This document shows, in pieces, positions 34,048-42,823 of a DNA stretch of 64,000 nucleotides. Where the stretch lies: the NCBI GenBank assembly GCA_043513815.1, contig CP121313.1:1054001-1118000 (forward strand). The letters are read 5' to 3'. This DNA comes from JANQIO01 sp043513815. GTDB lineage: Bacteria; Pseudomonadota; Gammaproteobacteria; Pseudomonadales; Halieaceae. Both the position numbers and the translations under genes were made by a program. Position 1 is the stretch's first letter; every line of letters starts with the position of its first letter. The notes beneath the pieces are model-generated. The model was not told the origin of the DNA, ran no database searches, and saw only the letters and a list, made by a program, of their open reading frames with translations.

Positions 34048-34404
34048 TTACAGGGTGTGCTGCTTGAAAATCTCCTGGTAGCGCGCCTCGGAGAAGCCCA
34101 GATGGCGATCGTGGCCGGTATCCAGCACCGGTCGCTTCACCAGGGTGGGATGCTCGAGAATACAGCGCAATGCCGCGTCGCGGTCCATGGCCTCGCGTTC
34201 CGCGGACGTCAGTTGCTTCCAGGTGGTGCTGCGGCGATTGACGACAGCTTCCCAGCCCAGCTCATCCAGCCAGTGGGATACCGTGTCCTTCGTGAGCCCC
34301 TGCTCTCGAAAATCGTGAAACTGGTAGTCGATAAGATGCTTGTCCAGCCAGCGGCGCGCCTTGCGGACCGTGTCGCAGTTGGGAATGCCGTACAGTGTGA
34401 TCAA
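34048..34404 (-). CDS. yffB: ArsC/Spx-family reductase YffB
   Basis: A 118-residue thioredoxin-fold protein, exactly the E. coli YffB length when started at the TTG at 34404, which has GGAGGG upstream; no ATG fits. LITLYGIPNCDTVRKARRWL holds the single active Cys of the family (no CXXC), and KRPVLDTG the conserved Arg-Pro. ArsC-like proteins of this branch are glutathione-dependent reductases of uncertain substrate and typically sit beside dapD/dapE, as here. Confidence 0.88.
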   Translation of the reverse strand: MITLYGIPNCDTVRKARRWLDKHLIDYQFHDFREQGLTKDTVSHWLDELGWEAVVNRRSTTWKQLTSAEREAMDRDAALRCILEHPTLVKRPVLDTGHDRHLGFSEARYQEIFKQHTL

Positions 34405-34497
34405 GTGGTCTGCCCTCCGAAACGGGCGGCAGAATAGCAAATGTGCCTGTTCCGTGCATAATCGTTGCTACGTGTTTTCACCGGGGTTTCACTGAAT

Positions 34498-36240
34498 ATG
34501 CCAGTTTTACGCAGATTTCTTGCAGTCACATTGTCGCTGCTGTGGCTGGCACCCCTGGCCGGGGCTGCGCCGACCCGGGTAGACACTCACTACGCAGCGG
34601 TGGCCATGCCCGACCGCTATGCGGCGGCAGCCAGCCGCGAGGTGCTCGAAGCCGGCGGTAACGCGGTTGATGCCGCCATTGCCGCCGTATTCACGCTGGC
34701 GGTGACTTTCCCGGAAGCGGGCAACATCGGTGGCGGTGGTTTCATGGTGGCCCTGGTGAACGGTGAGCCCGTCTACCTGGATTTCCGGGAGCGTGCGCCG
34801 CTGACGGCCCAGCGCGACATGTATCTGGATGCGGCCGGCAAAGTTATGCACCGCAGTTCCCTGGTGGGAGGCAAGGCCATCGGCGTGCCCGGTACCGTGC
34901 GCGGCATGCAGCAGGCCCATGAACGCTATGCTCGCCTGCCCTGGGCCCGACTGCTGGCGCCGGCGATCACCCTGGCGGAGCAGGGCTTCGAGGTGCACCC
35001 GAGTCTTGCCGCGATGAAGAATGACGCCGTGGCGCACTTCGGTGAAGACACCAATTTTGTAGAGTTTTTTGGTGACATGAACGCCGGCACCCGCTTCCGG
35101 CAACCCGAGCTGGCAGCGACCCTGCGGCGTCTGGCCGCCGACCCGGAAGACTTCTACCGGGGCGAGGTGGCCGGGCTGATTGTCGCGCAGATGCAGCGCA
35201 GCGGCGGCCTGGTCAGTGCCCGCGACCTGGCCGAGTACACCGCACCCTGGCGTGCGCCGCTGGTAGCCCCCTGGCGCGGTCACCAGGTGGTCGCGGCAGC
35301 ACCACCAAGCTCGGGCGGCGTGGCACTGATGCAATTGCTGGGCATGCACGATACCGCCAGCGAGCTGTTCAACGGGGTCAGCCACAATTCCGCCACCTAT
35401 ATTCACCTGTTGGCCGAGCTGGAGAAGCGCGCGTTCGCCGATCGCGCTGAATACCTGGGGGATCCCGACTTCGCCCCGGTGCCGGTGGCGGCGTTGATGG
35501 CGCCCGATTACCTCCAGCGGCGGGCCGCCGGCGTCAACGCCGAGGCTATTTCTACTGGTGTGAAACCCGGCCTGGGAAAACTGGACCAAAGCGCCGAGGA
35601 GGGTTCCGTCCCGCGCTACGAGAGCGCCCAGACCACCCATTTCTCAGTGCTGGATGCCGAAGGCAATGCCGTGGCGCTGACCTATACCCAGAACTGGGAG
35701 TTCGGCAGTGGCGTCGTTGTCGAGGGTGCGGGTTTCCTGCTTAACAACCAGATGAATGATTTCAGCGCCAAGCCCGGTGTGCCCAATGCCTTTGGCGTGG
35801 TGGGCCGGGACATGAATGCCATTGCCTCGGGCAAGCGCATGCTGTCATCGATGTCACCCACGCTGTTGCTGCGTGAGGGCGAGGTGACAGCTGTGGTTGG
35901 TACCCCTGGCGGCAGCACCATCTTTACCTCGGTCATGCAGGTCCTGCTGAACGTGCTGGACTTCGACATGAACGCTCTGGCCGCCGTCAGTGCTACCCGT
36001 TTTCACCACCAGCTACCGGCGGCGCGCAAGATTCGCCACGATCCCGGCCGGCAGATTGACGCCCAGGTGCGCGCGCAGCTGGCGGCCATGGGCTATCGCC
36101 TGGAGCCCAATAGCTGGGGCCCGCTGGGGGATGTGCAGCTAATCACGGTGGACCATGCCGGGCGGGTGGATGCCGCAGCGGACCCGCGTGGCCGCGGTGA
36201 AGCCCAGGTGTTTGCGGTGCCCCGGCCCGGGCAGCGCTGA
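34498..36240 (+). CDS. ggt: Gamma-glutamyltransferase
   Basis: A 580-residue periplasmic Ntn-hydrolase precursor. Signal peptide to about residue 25; large-subunit block EAGNIGGGGFMVAL and DFRERAP. Autocleavage should occur before Thr379 in QTTHFSVLDAEG, giving the small subunit with LNNQMNDF and TPGGSTIF. ATG at 34498 chosen for the signal peptide. Transfers or hydrolyses the gamma-glutamyl group of glutathione. Lies on the opposite strand inside the dap cluster, tail to tail with nth. Confidence 0.93.
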   Translation: MPVLRRFLAVTLSLLWLAPLAGAAPTRVDTHYAAVAMPDRYAAAASREVLEAGGNAVDAAIAAVFTLAVTFPEAGNIGGGGFMVALVNGEPVYLDFRERAPLTAQRDMYLDAAGKVMHRSSLVGGKAIGVPGTVRGMQQAHERYARLPWARLLAPAITLAEQGFEVHPSLAAMKNDAVAHFGEDTNFVEFFGDMNAGTRFRQPELAATLRRLAADPEDFYRGEVAGLIVAQMQRSGGLVSARDLAEYTAPWRAPLVAPWRGHQVVAAAPPSSGGVALMQLLGMHDTASELFNGVSHNSATYIHLLAELEKRAFADRAEYLGDPDFAPVPVAALMAPDYLQRRAAGVNAEAISTGVKPGLGKLDQSAEEGSVPRYESAQTTHFSVLDAEGNAVALTYTQNWEFGSGVVVEGAGFLLNNQMNDFSAKPGVPNAFGVVGRDMNAIASGKRMLSSMSPTLLLREGEVTAVVGTPGGSTIFTSVMQVLLNVLDFDMNALAAVSATRFHHQLPAARKIRHDPGRQIDAQVRAQLAAMGYRLEPNSWGPLGDVQLITVDHAGRVDAAADPRGRGEAQVFAVPRPGQR

Positions 36241-36247
36241 CCCCCGG

Positions 36248-36901
36248 TCAGGCCTTGCGGGTTTTCTTCGGCCGCTTGCGATTCGGGTAGCAGGTTCGGC
36301 AGATATCGCAAACCGTGCCGTCACAGCCGCGGGCAGTGCAGAATTCCCGGCCGTAGAAAATGATCTGCAGATGAAGATCGTTCCAGCATTGCTCCGGAAA
36401 CAGCCTTTTCAAATCCTTTTCGGTCTGGGCGACGTTCTTGCCACTGGTCAGCCCCCAGCGCTGGGCGAGCCGGTGAATATGGGTGTCAACAGGGAATGCG
36501 GGCACCCCAAATGCCTGCGACATCACCACGCTGGCGGTCTTGTGGCCCACCCCTGGGAGTCGTTCCAGCGCCTCCATGTCTGCCGGCACCTCTCCGGCAT
36601 GCTCTTCCAGCAGGATCTCACTGAGTCGCTTGATGGCTTTGGATTTCTGCGGCGACAGGCCGCAGGGGCGGATGATCTCGCGAATCTGCTCGGCGCTGAG
36701 CCGGGCCATGTCGCGGGGATTGTCGGCCGCGGCAAACAGTGCCGGGGTCACCTGGTTGACCCGCTCATCGGTGCACTGGGCACTCAACAGTACGGCCACC
36801 AGCAGGGTGAAGGGGTCACTGTGATCCAGCGGTACCGGTGGCACCGGATACAGTGCCTGCAGGCGCTCGAGTATGAAGGCGACTCGTTCCTGCTTCAGCA
36901 T
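36248..36901 (-). CDS. nth: Endonuclease III
   Basis: A 217-residue DNA glycosylase/AP lyase. Helix-hairpin-helix with catalytic Lys in LERLPGVGHKTAS and Asp in FPVDTHIHR are intact. The C-terminal iron-sulfur region reads CTARGCDGTVCDICRTC, with five Cys spaced 4-4-2-2, not the E. coli CX6CX2CX5C pattern; the cluster type should still be 4Fe-4S but its ligand set differs. A basic tail KRPKKTRKA follows. Overlaps the dapC stop by seven bases. Confidence 0.93.
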   Translation of the reverse strand: MLKQERVAFILERLQALYPVPPVPLDHSDPFTLLVAVLLSAQCTDERVNQVTPALFAAADNPRDMARLSAEQIREIIRPCGLSPQKSKAIKRLSEILLEEHAGEVPADMEALERLPGVGHKTASVVMSQAFGVPAFPVDTHIHRLAQRWGLTSGKNVAQTEKDLKRLFPEQCWNDLHLQIIFYGREFCTARGCDGTVCDICRTCYPNRKRPKKTRKA

Positions 36902-38079
36902 GACAGGGTCTTGCGCAGACAGTCGGCAGCCCGCTGACAGTCCTCCAGCGGTGGCACCAGCGCCATGCGCACGCGGTTCTCGCCGGGATTGCCGGTCGCG
37001 GTTTCGCGGCCGAGAAAGCGCCCGGGCAGCACGGTGACGTGGTGTTCTGCGTACAGACGTCGCGCCAGTTCAGTGTCCGCGATCGGCGTTTGCGGCCACA
37101 GGTAGAAACCGGCCGGCGGTCGTTCAATCTCCAGCACGCCGGAAAGGCTTGCGCAGACCGCATCGAATTTTTGTCGGTACAGGGCGCGGTTATCGCGCAC
37201 ATGCTGTTCGTCCGACCAGGCGGCCACACTGGCCTGCTGGTGGTGCAGGGGCATGGCGCAGCCATGGTAGGTGCGGTAGCGCAGGAAGTTGGTGATCAGC
37301 TTCTCATCACCGGCCACGAAGCCGGAACGCAGGCCGGGCAGGTTGGAGCGCTTGGACAGGCTGTGAAATACCAGGCACTGGTCGTAGCCCGGCGCGCCGA
37401 TCTGAACACAAGCCTGTAGCAATCCGGGCGGCGGAGTATTTTCGTCGTCGTAGATTTCCGAATAGCACTCGTCACTGACGATCACGAAGTCGTGCTCCCG
37501 GGCCAGCTCAACCAGCCGCTTGAGGGTAGCCAATGGTGTGATCGCGCCGCTGGGATTGCCCGGATTGCACAGGTAGAGCAGCTGGCAGCGCTGCCAGGTC
37601 TCGGCGGCAACCGAGGTGTAATCGGGGACGAAGCCGATGTCCGCCCTGCAGTCCAGAAACTGAATCTCGGCACCCGCCAGCAGCGCGGCACCTTCATAGA
37701 TCTGGTAGAACGGATTGGGGCACAGTACCAGCGGTGACCGGCTGCGATCGACAACCGCCTGGGCGATCGCAAACAGTCCCTCGCGGGTACCGACCACCGG
37801 CAGGATTTCCCGCTCGGGATCGACCCCCGGCAGGCCGAAGCGCGCCGCCAGCCAGGCTGCCATGGCATTGCGTAGTTCGGGAACGCCGCGGGTGGCAGGG
37901 TAGCGTGCCAGCCCCGGCAGGGCACTTTCCAGCACCTCCAGTACAAACCCCGGCGCCGCGTGCTGGGGTTCGCCAATCCCCAGGTTGAGTGCTGGCGAGG
38001 CCGGTGCTTCCAGGTCTGCAAACAGGGCGCGCAGGCGCTCAAAGGGGTAGGGCTGCAGCAGGTCCAGTTCGGGGTTCAT
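36895..38079 (-). CDS. dapC: Succinyldiaminopimelate transaminase
   Basis: A 394-residue PLP fold-type I aminotransferase: LNLGIGEPQHAAP near the start, LCNPGNPSGAI, the Asp in IVSDECYSEIYDD, the PLP Lys in FHSLSKRSNLPGLR and Arg in GENRVRMAL. Position between glnD and the dapD group, as in Pseudomonas, points to DapC. Converts N-succinyl-2-amino-6-ketopimelate to N-succinyl-diaminopimelate. Confidence 0.9.
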   Translation of the reverse strand: MNPELDLLQPYPFERLRALFADLEAPASPALNLGIGEPQHAAPGFVLEVLESALPGLARYPATRGVPELRNAMAAWLAARFGLPGVDPEREILPVVGTREGLFAIAQAVVDRSRSPLVLCPNPFYQIYEGAALLAGAEIQFLDCRADIGFVPDYTSVAAETWQRCQLLYLCNPGNPSGAITPLATLKRLVELAREHDFVIVSDECYSEIYDDENTPPPGLLQACVQIGAPGYDQCLVFHSLSKRSNLPGLRSGFVAGDEKLITNFLRYRTYHGCAMPLHHQQASVAAWSDEQHVRDNRALYRQKFDAVCASLSGVLEIERPPAGFYLWPQTPIADTELARRLYAEHHVTVLPGRFLGRETATGNPGENRVRMALVPPLEDCQRAADCLRKTLSC

Positions 38080-38090
38080 TGCCGCACCGA

Positions 38091-40760
38091 TCAGGCGGCT
38101 GCCTGTTCGTCCAGTTCCTTGCAGATAGCGTTGCGGATACTGGCGACCAGTTCCGGGTCTGCCAGCGGCTGGTGATTGGCATCACTGATAAAGAACACGT
38201 CTTCAACGCGCTCACCAAGGGTAGCGATCTTGGCGGCCTGCAGCACGATGCCATGCTCGAAGAAAATGCGCCCGATGCGGGCCAGCAGGCCGGGACGGTC
38301 CGGCGTGGTGACTTCCAGTACGGTGACGTCCTTGACGCTGTCCACGTACATGCTGGTCTCGGTAGGCTGGGCGAAGTAGCGTACCTGGCGCGGTGTACGT
38401 CGGTTGACCACTTCCGGGAAGCGGTCGCGGTCGGTGAGCGTGTCGGTCAGGAATTCGACGATGTGCTCCAGCCGTTGGGTGTCATTGGCGATGGACTCGC
38501 CACTTTCGTCCAGCACGAAAAAGGTGTCCATGGCCATGCCGTCGATAGAGTTGTAGAGCCGGGCATCGTGCACGCTGAGGTTGAGCTGCTCGAGAGCGGC
38601 GGTCACCACCGAAAACAGGTAGTCCTGGGTGCGGGCATGAATGAAGATCTGGGTGGCGGCATCGGTCTGCAGCACGTGGTCCTGTTTTACCAGTACCAGG
38701 GGGGTGGATTTGTCGTAGTGCTGGGCGATGGCCTCGGTGTGCCAGACGATATCGTCCACGTGTTCGCGCAGGAAGTATTCTTCCCCCGCTTCTGACCAGA
38801 GATTCTCGACTTCCTCGGCGATAAAGCCGCGATCTTCCAGTTGCTCCAGTGCCCGGCGCTGGGTGTTGGCAATGGCTTCGTCCTTGCCGACCTGGTTGTC
38901 CAGACCGCGCTGCAGTGCCCGGCGGGTTTCTGTGTAGAGCTGTCGCAGCAGGGATCCTCGCCAGGCGTTCCACAGGGTCGGGTTGGTGGCGTTGATGTCA
39001 GCCACGGTCAGCACCAGCAGGTAGTCCAGGTAGTTCTGGCTGCCCACCAGGGTGGCGAACTCGTTGATGACCTCAGGGTCAGAAATGTCCTTGCGCTGGG
39101 CGGTGCCCGACATCAGCAGGTGGTTTTCCACCAGCCACACGACCAGGTCGGTGTCGCGCTCATTCACCCCGTGCTTTTCGCAGAACCTGCGAGCGTCCAC
39201 TGCACCCAGCTCCGAGTGGTCGCCGCCGCGGCCCTTGGCAATGTCGTGGTATAGCCCGGCGATGTATAGCAACTCGAGCTTCGGCAGGCGGCTGGCAACG
39301 CGGCTGGTCACCGGGAATTTTTCCTGATTTTCCGGGTACAGCATACGACGCATGTTTTTCACCACTTCCAGGGTGTGGGCGTCCACGGTGTAGACGTGAA
39401 AAAGGTCGTGTTGCATCTGGCCGACGATACGGCCGAATTCAGGCAGGTAGCGGCCGAGGATGCCGTAGCGGTTCATGCGCCGCAGCTGCAATGCCAGTTT
39501 GTGCGGCGAGCGCAGGATTTCCATGAACAGCCGGCGGTTGCGCGGGTCTGCGCGGAAGGCATCGTCGATCAGGTCGCGACGCTCGCGGGTCAGGCGGATG
39601 GTTGCTGCGTGCACGCCTTCAATTTCCTCGTGTTGGGCGCACAGCAGGAACAGTTCCAGCAGCGCCGAGGGCGTGCGGTCGAAGACCTCGTCGTCCTTGA
39701 CCTCGATAAACCCGTTGCGCACCTGGAAGCGCGGGTTGAGGTCGATTATGTGCTCGGGCGCGTCAGAGTGCAGAATTACCTGGTCGAAGTGCTGCATCAG
39801 CACCTCGTTCAGCTGTGAAATTGCCAGCGCTGCGCGGTAGTAGCGCTGCATGAACTGCTCCACGGCCAGCCGCATGTCGCTGTCTTCGAAGCCGAACAAT
39901 CGCGCCAGCTCGCGCTGGTGGTCGAACAGCAGGCGGTTTTCCTCGCGGCCGCTAACCATGTGCAGGGCCCAGCGTACTCGCCACAGGAAGTCCCGGCCGC
40001 GCTCAAGGATGTGCAGCTCGTCCTCGGTGAGGAAGCCCAGGGCCTTGAGCGCTTCCGGGTCGCCGGTGCGGTAGTGGCGCAGTGCGATCCAGCTGATGGT
40101 CTGGATGTCGCGCAGGCCACCGGGAGAGCCTTTCACGTTGGGCTCCAGCTTGTACTCGGTATCGGCATACTTGGCGTGACGCTGCTTCTGCTCCTGCCAT
40201 TTGGCGCGGAAAAACTCAGCGCTGGGCCAGATGTTGTCGGCGCTGACCGCATCGTGCATGCGTACCCTGAGGGCTGCAGAGCCGATGACCAGGCGAGACT
40301 CCATCAGCGTGGTGCAGATGGTAATGTCGCGGCGTGCGGCCTCGGCGCATTCCTGTATGGTGCGTACCGAATGGCCGATGTCCAGTTTGATGTCCCAGAG
40401 CAGGGTGACGAATCCCTCGATGGCAGCGTGCTGTCCTTCGGCGTCTTCGTCCACCAGGATCAGCAGGTCGATATCCGAGTGGGGGTGCAGTTCACCGCGG
40501 CCGTAGCCGCCCACGGCCACCAGGGCGATACGATCCTCACTCCAGTCGAAGCGTGCCCACAGCAAACGCATGACCTCATCAATGGCGGTGGCGCGCAGTT
40601 GGAGTAGCTCGCCGATATCGCGTCCGTTGCGAAATTCCTCGTTCAGCCACTCGTTGGCGCTCTCCACGGCGGCGCGCACAGTGGCGACCGGGCTGTCTGC
40701 AGCGTCACAGGCCGTGGCCAGTGCCTCCCGGTCCAGGAGTTCGCCGGGGCAGGCATTCAT
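38091..40760 (-). CDS. glnD: PII uridylyltransferase/uridylyl-removing enzyme
   Basis: An 889-residue GlnD, full length. N-terminal nucleotidyltransferase with GGYGRGELHPHSDIDLLIL (Gly84-Gly85, Asp96, Asp98); central HD domain with GLYHDIAKGRGGDH; two C-terminal ACT domains, the last beginning VTTPDRPGLLARIG. Senses glutamine and adds or removes UMP from PII to control nitrogen assimilation. Start overlaps the map stop by four bases. Confidence 0.95.
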   Translation of the reverse strand: MNACPGELLDREALATACDAADSPVATVRAAVESANEWLNEEFRNGRDIGELLQLRATAIDEVMRLLWARFDWSEDRIALVAVGGYGRGELHPHSDIDLLILVDEDAEGQHAAIEGFVTLLWDIKLDIGHSVRTIQECAEAARRDITICTTLMESRLVIGSAALRVRMHDAVSADNIWPSAEFFRAKWQEQKQRHAKYADTEYKLEPNVKGSPGGLRDIQTISWIALRHYRTGDPEALKALGFLTEDELHILERGRDFLWRVRWALHMVSGREENRLLFDHQRELARLFGFEDSDMRLAVEQFMQRYYRAALAISQLNEVLMQHFDQVILHSDAPEHIIDLNPRFQVRNGFIEVKDDEVFDRTPSALLELFLLCAQHEEIEGVHAATIRLTRERRDLIDDAFRADPRNRRLFMEILRSPHKLALQLRRMNRYGILGRYLPEFGRIVGQMQHDLFHVYTVDAHTLEVVKNMRRMLYPENQEKFPVTSRVASRLPKLELLYIAGLYHDIAKGRGGDHSELGAVDARRFCEKHGVNERDTDLVVWLVENHLLMSGTAQRKDISDPEVINEFATLVGSQNYLDYLLVLTVADINATNPTLWNAWRGSLLRQLYTETRRALQRGLDNQVGKDEAIANTQRRALEQLEDRGFIAEEVENLWSEAGEEYFLREHVDDIVWHTEAIAQHYDKSTPLVLVKQDHVLQTDAATQIFIHARTQDYLFSVVTAALEQLNLSVHDARLYNSIDGMAMDTFFVLDESGESIANDTQRLEHIVEFLTDTLTDRDRFPEVVNRRTPRQVRYFAQPTETSMYVDSVKDVTVLEVTTPDRPGLLARIGRIFFEHGIVLQAAKIATLGERVEDVFFISDANHQPLADPELVASIRNAICKELDEQAAA

Positions 40761-41563
40761 GAGAAGTTTTCTTCGCGGCGTGCGGTCAGGACTTCACAGC
40801 CTGTGGCGGTAACAGCGAGGGTGTGTTCCCACTGGGCGGACAGGCGACCGTCGCGAGTGCTCACGGTCCAGCCGTCCTTCTTGTTGAGCTTCACGTGCCG
40901 GCGGCCCGCGTTGAGCATCGGTTCGATAGTGAAGGTCATGCCTTCCTTGAGGACCATGCCCGAACCGCGGCGGCCGTAGTGCAGTACCTGCGGCTCCTCG
41001 TGGAAAATCCGGCCGATCCCGTGACCGCAATATTCCCGCACCACTGAGTAGTAGTTCTTCTCGGCGTGCTGCTGGATAACGTGGCCGATGTCTCCCAGGG
41101 TGGCGCCCGGCTTGACCACATCGATACCGCGATAGAGGCATTCCTGGGTGATCTTCACCAGGCGCTCCGCGTGGCTCGCCGGCGGGCCGACAAAAAACAT
41201 CTTGCTGGTGTCGCCGTGGAAGCCGTCCTTGATGACGGTGATATCGATATTGATGATGTCACCGGTCTTGAGGGTTTTTTTGTCGCTGGGAATGCCGTGG
41301 CACACCACCTCGTTGACCGAGGTGCAGATCGACTTGGGAAAGCCGTTGTAGTTGAGCGGTGCCGGCACCGCGTCCAGGTCGTTGACAATGTAGTCGTGGC
41401 AGATACTGTCCAGCTCGCCGGTGGTAACGCCGGGCACCACGTGGGGCTCGATCATTTCCAGCACCTGGGCCGCCAGCCGTCCGGCGGTGCGCATATGGTC
41501 GAGTTCTTCGCCTGTTTTCAACGTAACGGTCATGGCATCTTGATGTACTGGATAGTCTTCCAT
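40757..41563 (-). CDS. map: Type I methionine aminopeptidase
   Basis: A 268-residue MetAP. Metal ligands are visible in INIDITVIKDGFHGDTSK (two Asp), GHGIGRIFHEEP (His), FTIEPML (Glu) and SAQWEHTLAV (Glu). ATG at 41563 with GGAGAG five bases upstream is preferred; an in-frame ATG at 41533 is possible. Divergent from rpsB. First gene of the map-glnD-dapC-nth run. Confidence 0.95.
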   Translation of the reverse strand: MEDYPVHQDAMTVTLKTGEELDHMRTAGRLAAQVLEMIEPHVVPGVTTGELDSICHDYIVNDLDAVPAPLNYNGFPKSICTSVNEVVCHGIPSDKKTLKTGDIINIDITVIKDGFHGDTSKMFFVGPPASHAERLVKITQECLYRGIDVVKPGATLGDIGHVIQQHAEKNYYSVVREYCGHGIGRIFHEEPQVLHYGRRGSGMVLKEGMTFTIEPMLNAGRRHVKLNKKDGWTVSTRDGRLSAQWEHTLAVTATGCEVLTARREENFS

Positions 41564-41747
41564 GGGCTCTCCGGGAGTGTCCCGGCTGTCGTCTGGGTGG
41601 TGTTGTAGCGCCGGTTCCGCCGTCCGTCGCATTGTGTATACGCAGGGCGCGGGAAAGGAGCTCGTTCAAAAGGGGGCGTATTGTAACCCGAGACCCCGCC
41701 GCTTGGGCAAATTTCAGCTAAAAAACAGTGTCTTAGGGTGGGATCTA

Positions 41748-41921
41748 TGGTATAAAGCGCGCCGTTCGATGACGGCACTTCCGCCAGGATCGGGCAAAAC
41801 AACGACGCACACATGCCGTCACATGATTCAGGGTGCCCGTAGTGGCGCGGTTTTTTAACCGCCCGCTGCAGGTTGGGTCATGGGGCATGTGGAGGACTAA
41901 CCCGTTTAAAAGGTAATTAAA
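41748..41921 (+). promoter_or_regulatory. rpsB promoter and 5' leader
   Basis: The 358-base gap between map and rpsB holds an extended -10 element TGGTATAAA (41748-41756) with a weak -35. A leader of about 160 bases follows. It includes a GCGGTTTTTTAACCGC stem-loop (about 41846-41863) and the block GTGGAGGACTAACCCG (about 41889-41904) ahead of the rpsB start. rpsB leaders in Gammaproteobacteria are bound by ribosomal protein S2 for autoregulation; this leader is a candidate for such control. Confidence 0.6.
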
Positions 41922-42731
41922 ATGACGCAGGTAAGTATGCGCGACCTGCTGCAGGCAGGCGCTCACTTCGGCCACCAGACCCGTTACTGGAATCCTAAAA
42001 TGGACCAGTACATCTTTGGTGCCCGCAACAAGATCCATATCATCAACCTCGAGCATACCGTGCCGGCATTCAACGATGCCCTGACACTGGTCAAGCAGCT
42101 CGCGGCCAACAAGAACAAGGTCCTGTTTGTGGGCACCAAGCGCGCCGCGGGCAAGATTATCGAGGAGAATGCGGTTCGCTGCGGAATGCCGTTTGTCAGC
42201 CACCGCTGGCTGGGCGGCATGCTCACCAACTACAAGACCATCCGCGCCTCCATCAAGCGGTTGCGTGAGCTCGAAGCCCAGGCCGAAGACGGCACCTTTA
42301 CCAAGCTGACCAAGAAGGAAGCGTTGATGCGCTCCCGGACGATGGAAAAGCTGGAGCGTTCCATTGGTGGTATCAAGGAAATGGGCGGCTTGCCCGATGC
42401 CCTGTTTGTGGTCGATGTTGACCACGAGCGCATTGCGGTCACCGAAGCCAACAAACTGGGTATCCCGGTGATTGGCATCGTCGACACCAATAGCAACCCG
42501 GACGGCATCGATTACGTGATTCCCGGCAATGACGACGCGATTCGCGCCATCAAGCTGTACGTCACCGCCGTGGCTGACGCCTGTGTGGCAGGCCGCGAGG
42601 AAGCGGGCGAGGCGGCTGTGGCACGCGACGAATTTGTCGAGGTAGAGGGTGCCGAAGTTGAGGCCGAAGCTCCGGCTGAGGCTCCGGCTGAGGCTGAGGC
42701 CGCCAAGGCTGAAGCGGCTCCCGCCGAGTAA
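41922..42731 (+). CDS. rpsB: 30S ribosomal protein S2
   Basis: A 269-residue S2 starting MTQVSMRDLLQAGAHFGHQT, with the conserved KMDQYIFGARN, HRWLGGMLTNYKT and PDALFVVDVDHE. The C-terminal about 30 residues are an unusual Ala/Glu/Pro-rich tail (repeats of EAPAEA), longer than E. coli S2 (241). Binds the 30S head-platform junction and is needed for S1 binding. Followed by tsf after 92 bases. Confidence 0.98.
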   Translation: MTQVSMRDLLQAGAHFGHQTRYWNPKMDQYIFGARNKIHIINLEHTVPAFNDALTLVKQLAANKNKVLFVGTKRAAGKIIEENAVRCGMPFVSHRWLGGMLTNYKTIRASIKRLRELEAQAEDGTFTKLTKKEALMRSRTMEKLERSIGGIKEMGGLPDALFVVDVDHERIAVTEANKLGIPVIGIVDTNSNPDGIDYVIPGNDDAIRAIKLYVTAVADACVAGREEAGEAAVARDEFVEVEGAEVEAEAPAEAPAEAEAAKAEAAPAE

Positions 42732-42745
42732 CTGCCTGTCCTGTC

Positions 42746-42770
42746 GGGGCGGCGCCGGCCTGGCGCCCCC
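42746..42770 (+). terminator. GC-rich hairpin between rpsB and tsf (attenuator-like)
   Basis: GGCGCC (42751-42756) and GGCGCC (42762-42767) form a strong stem inside a GGGGC...CCCCC context. Only a weak T-rich stretch follows, so it probably acts as a partial terminator setting the rpsB:tsf ratio, as known in E. coli. Confidence 0.45.
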
Positions 42771-42823
42771 CGGTTATTCTGAATTTTGTTCACACCCCCC
42801 CGGGGTAGTACGGAGGAATTCCA

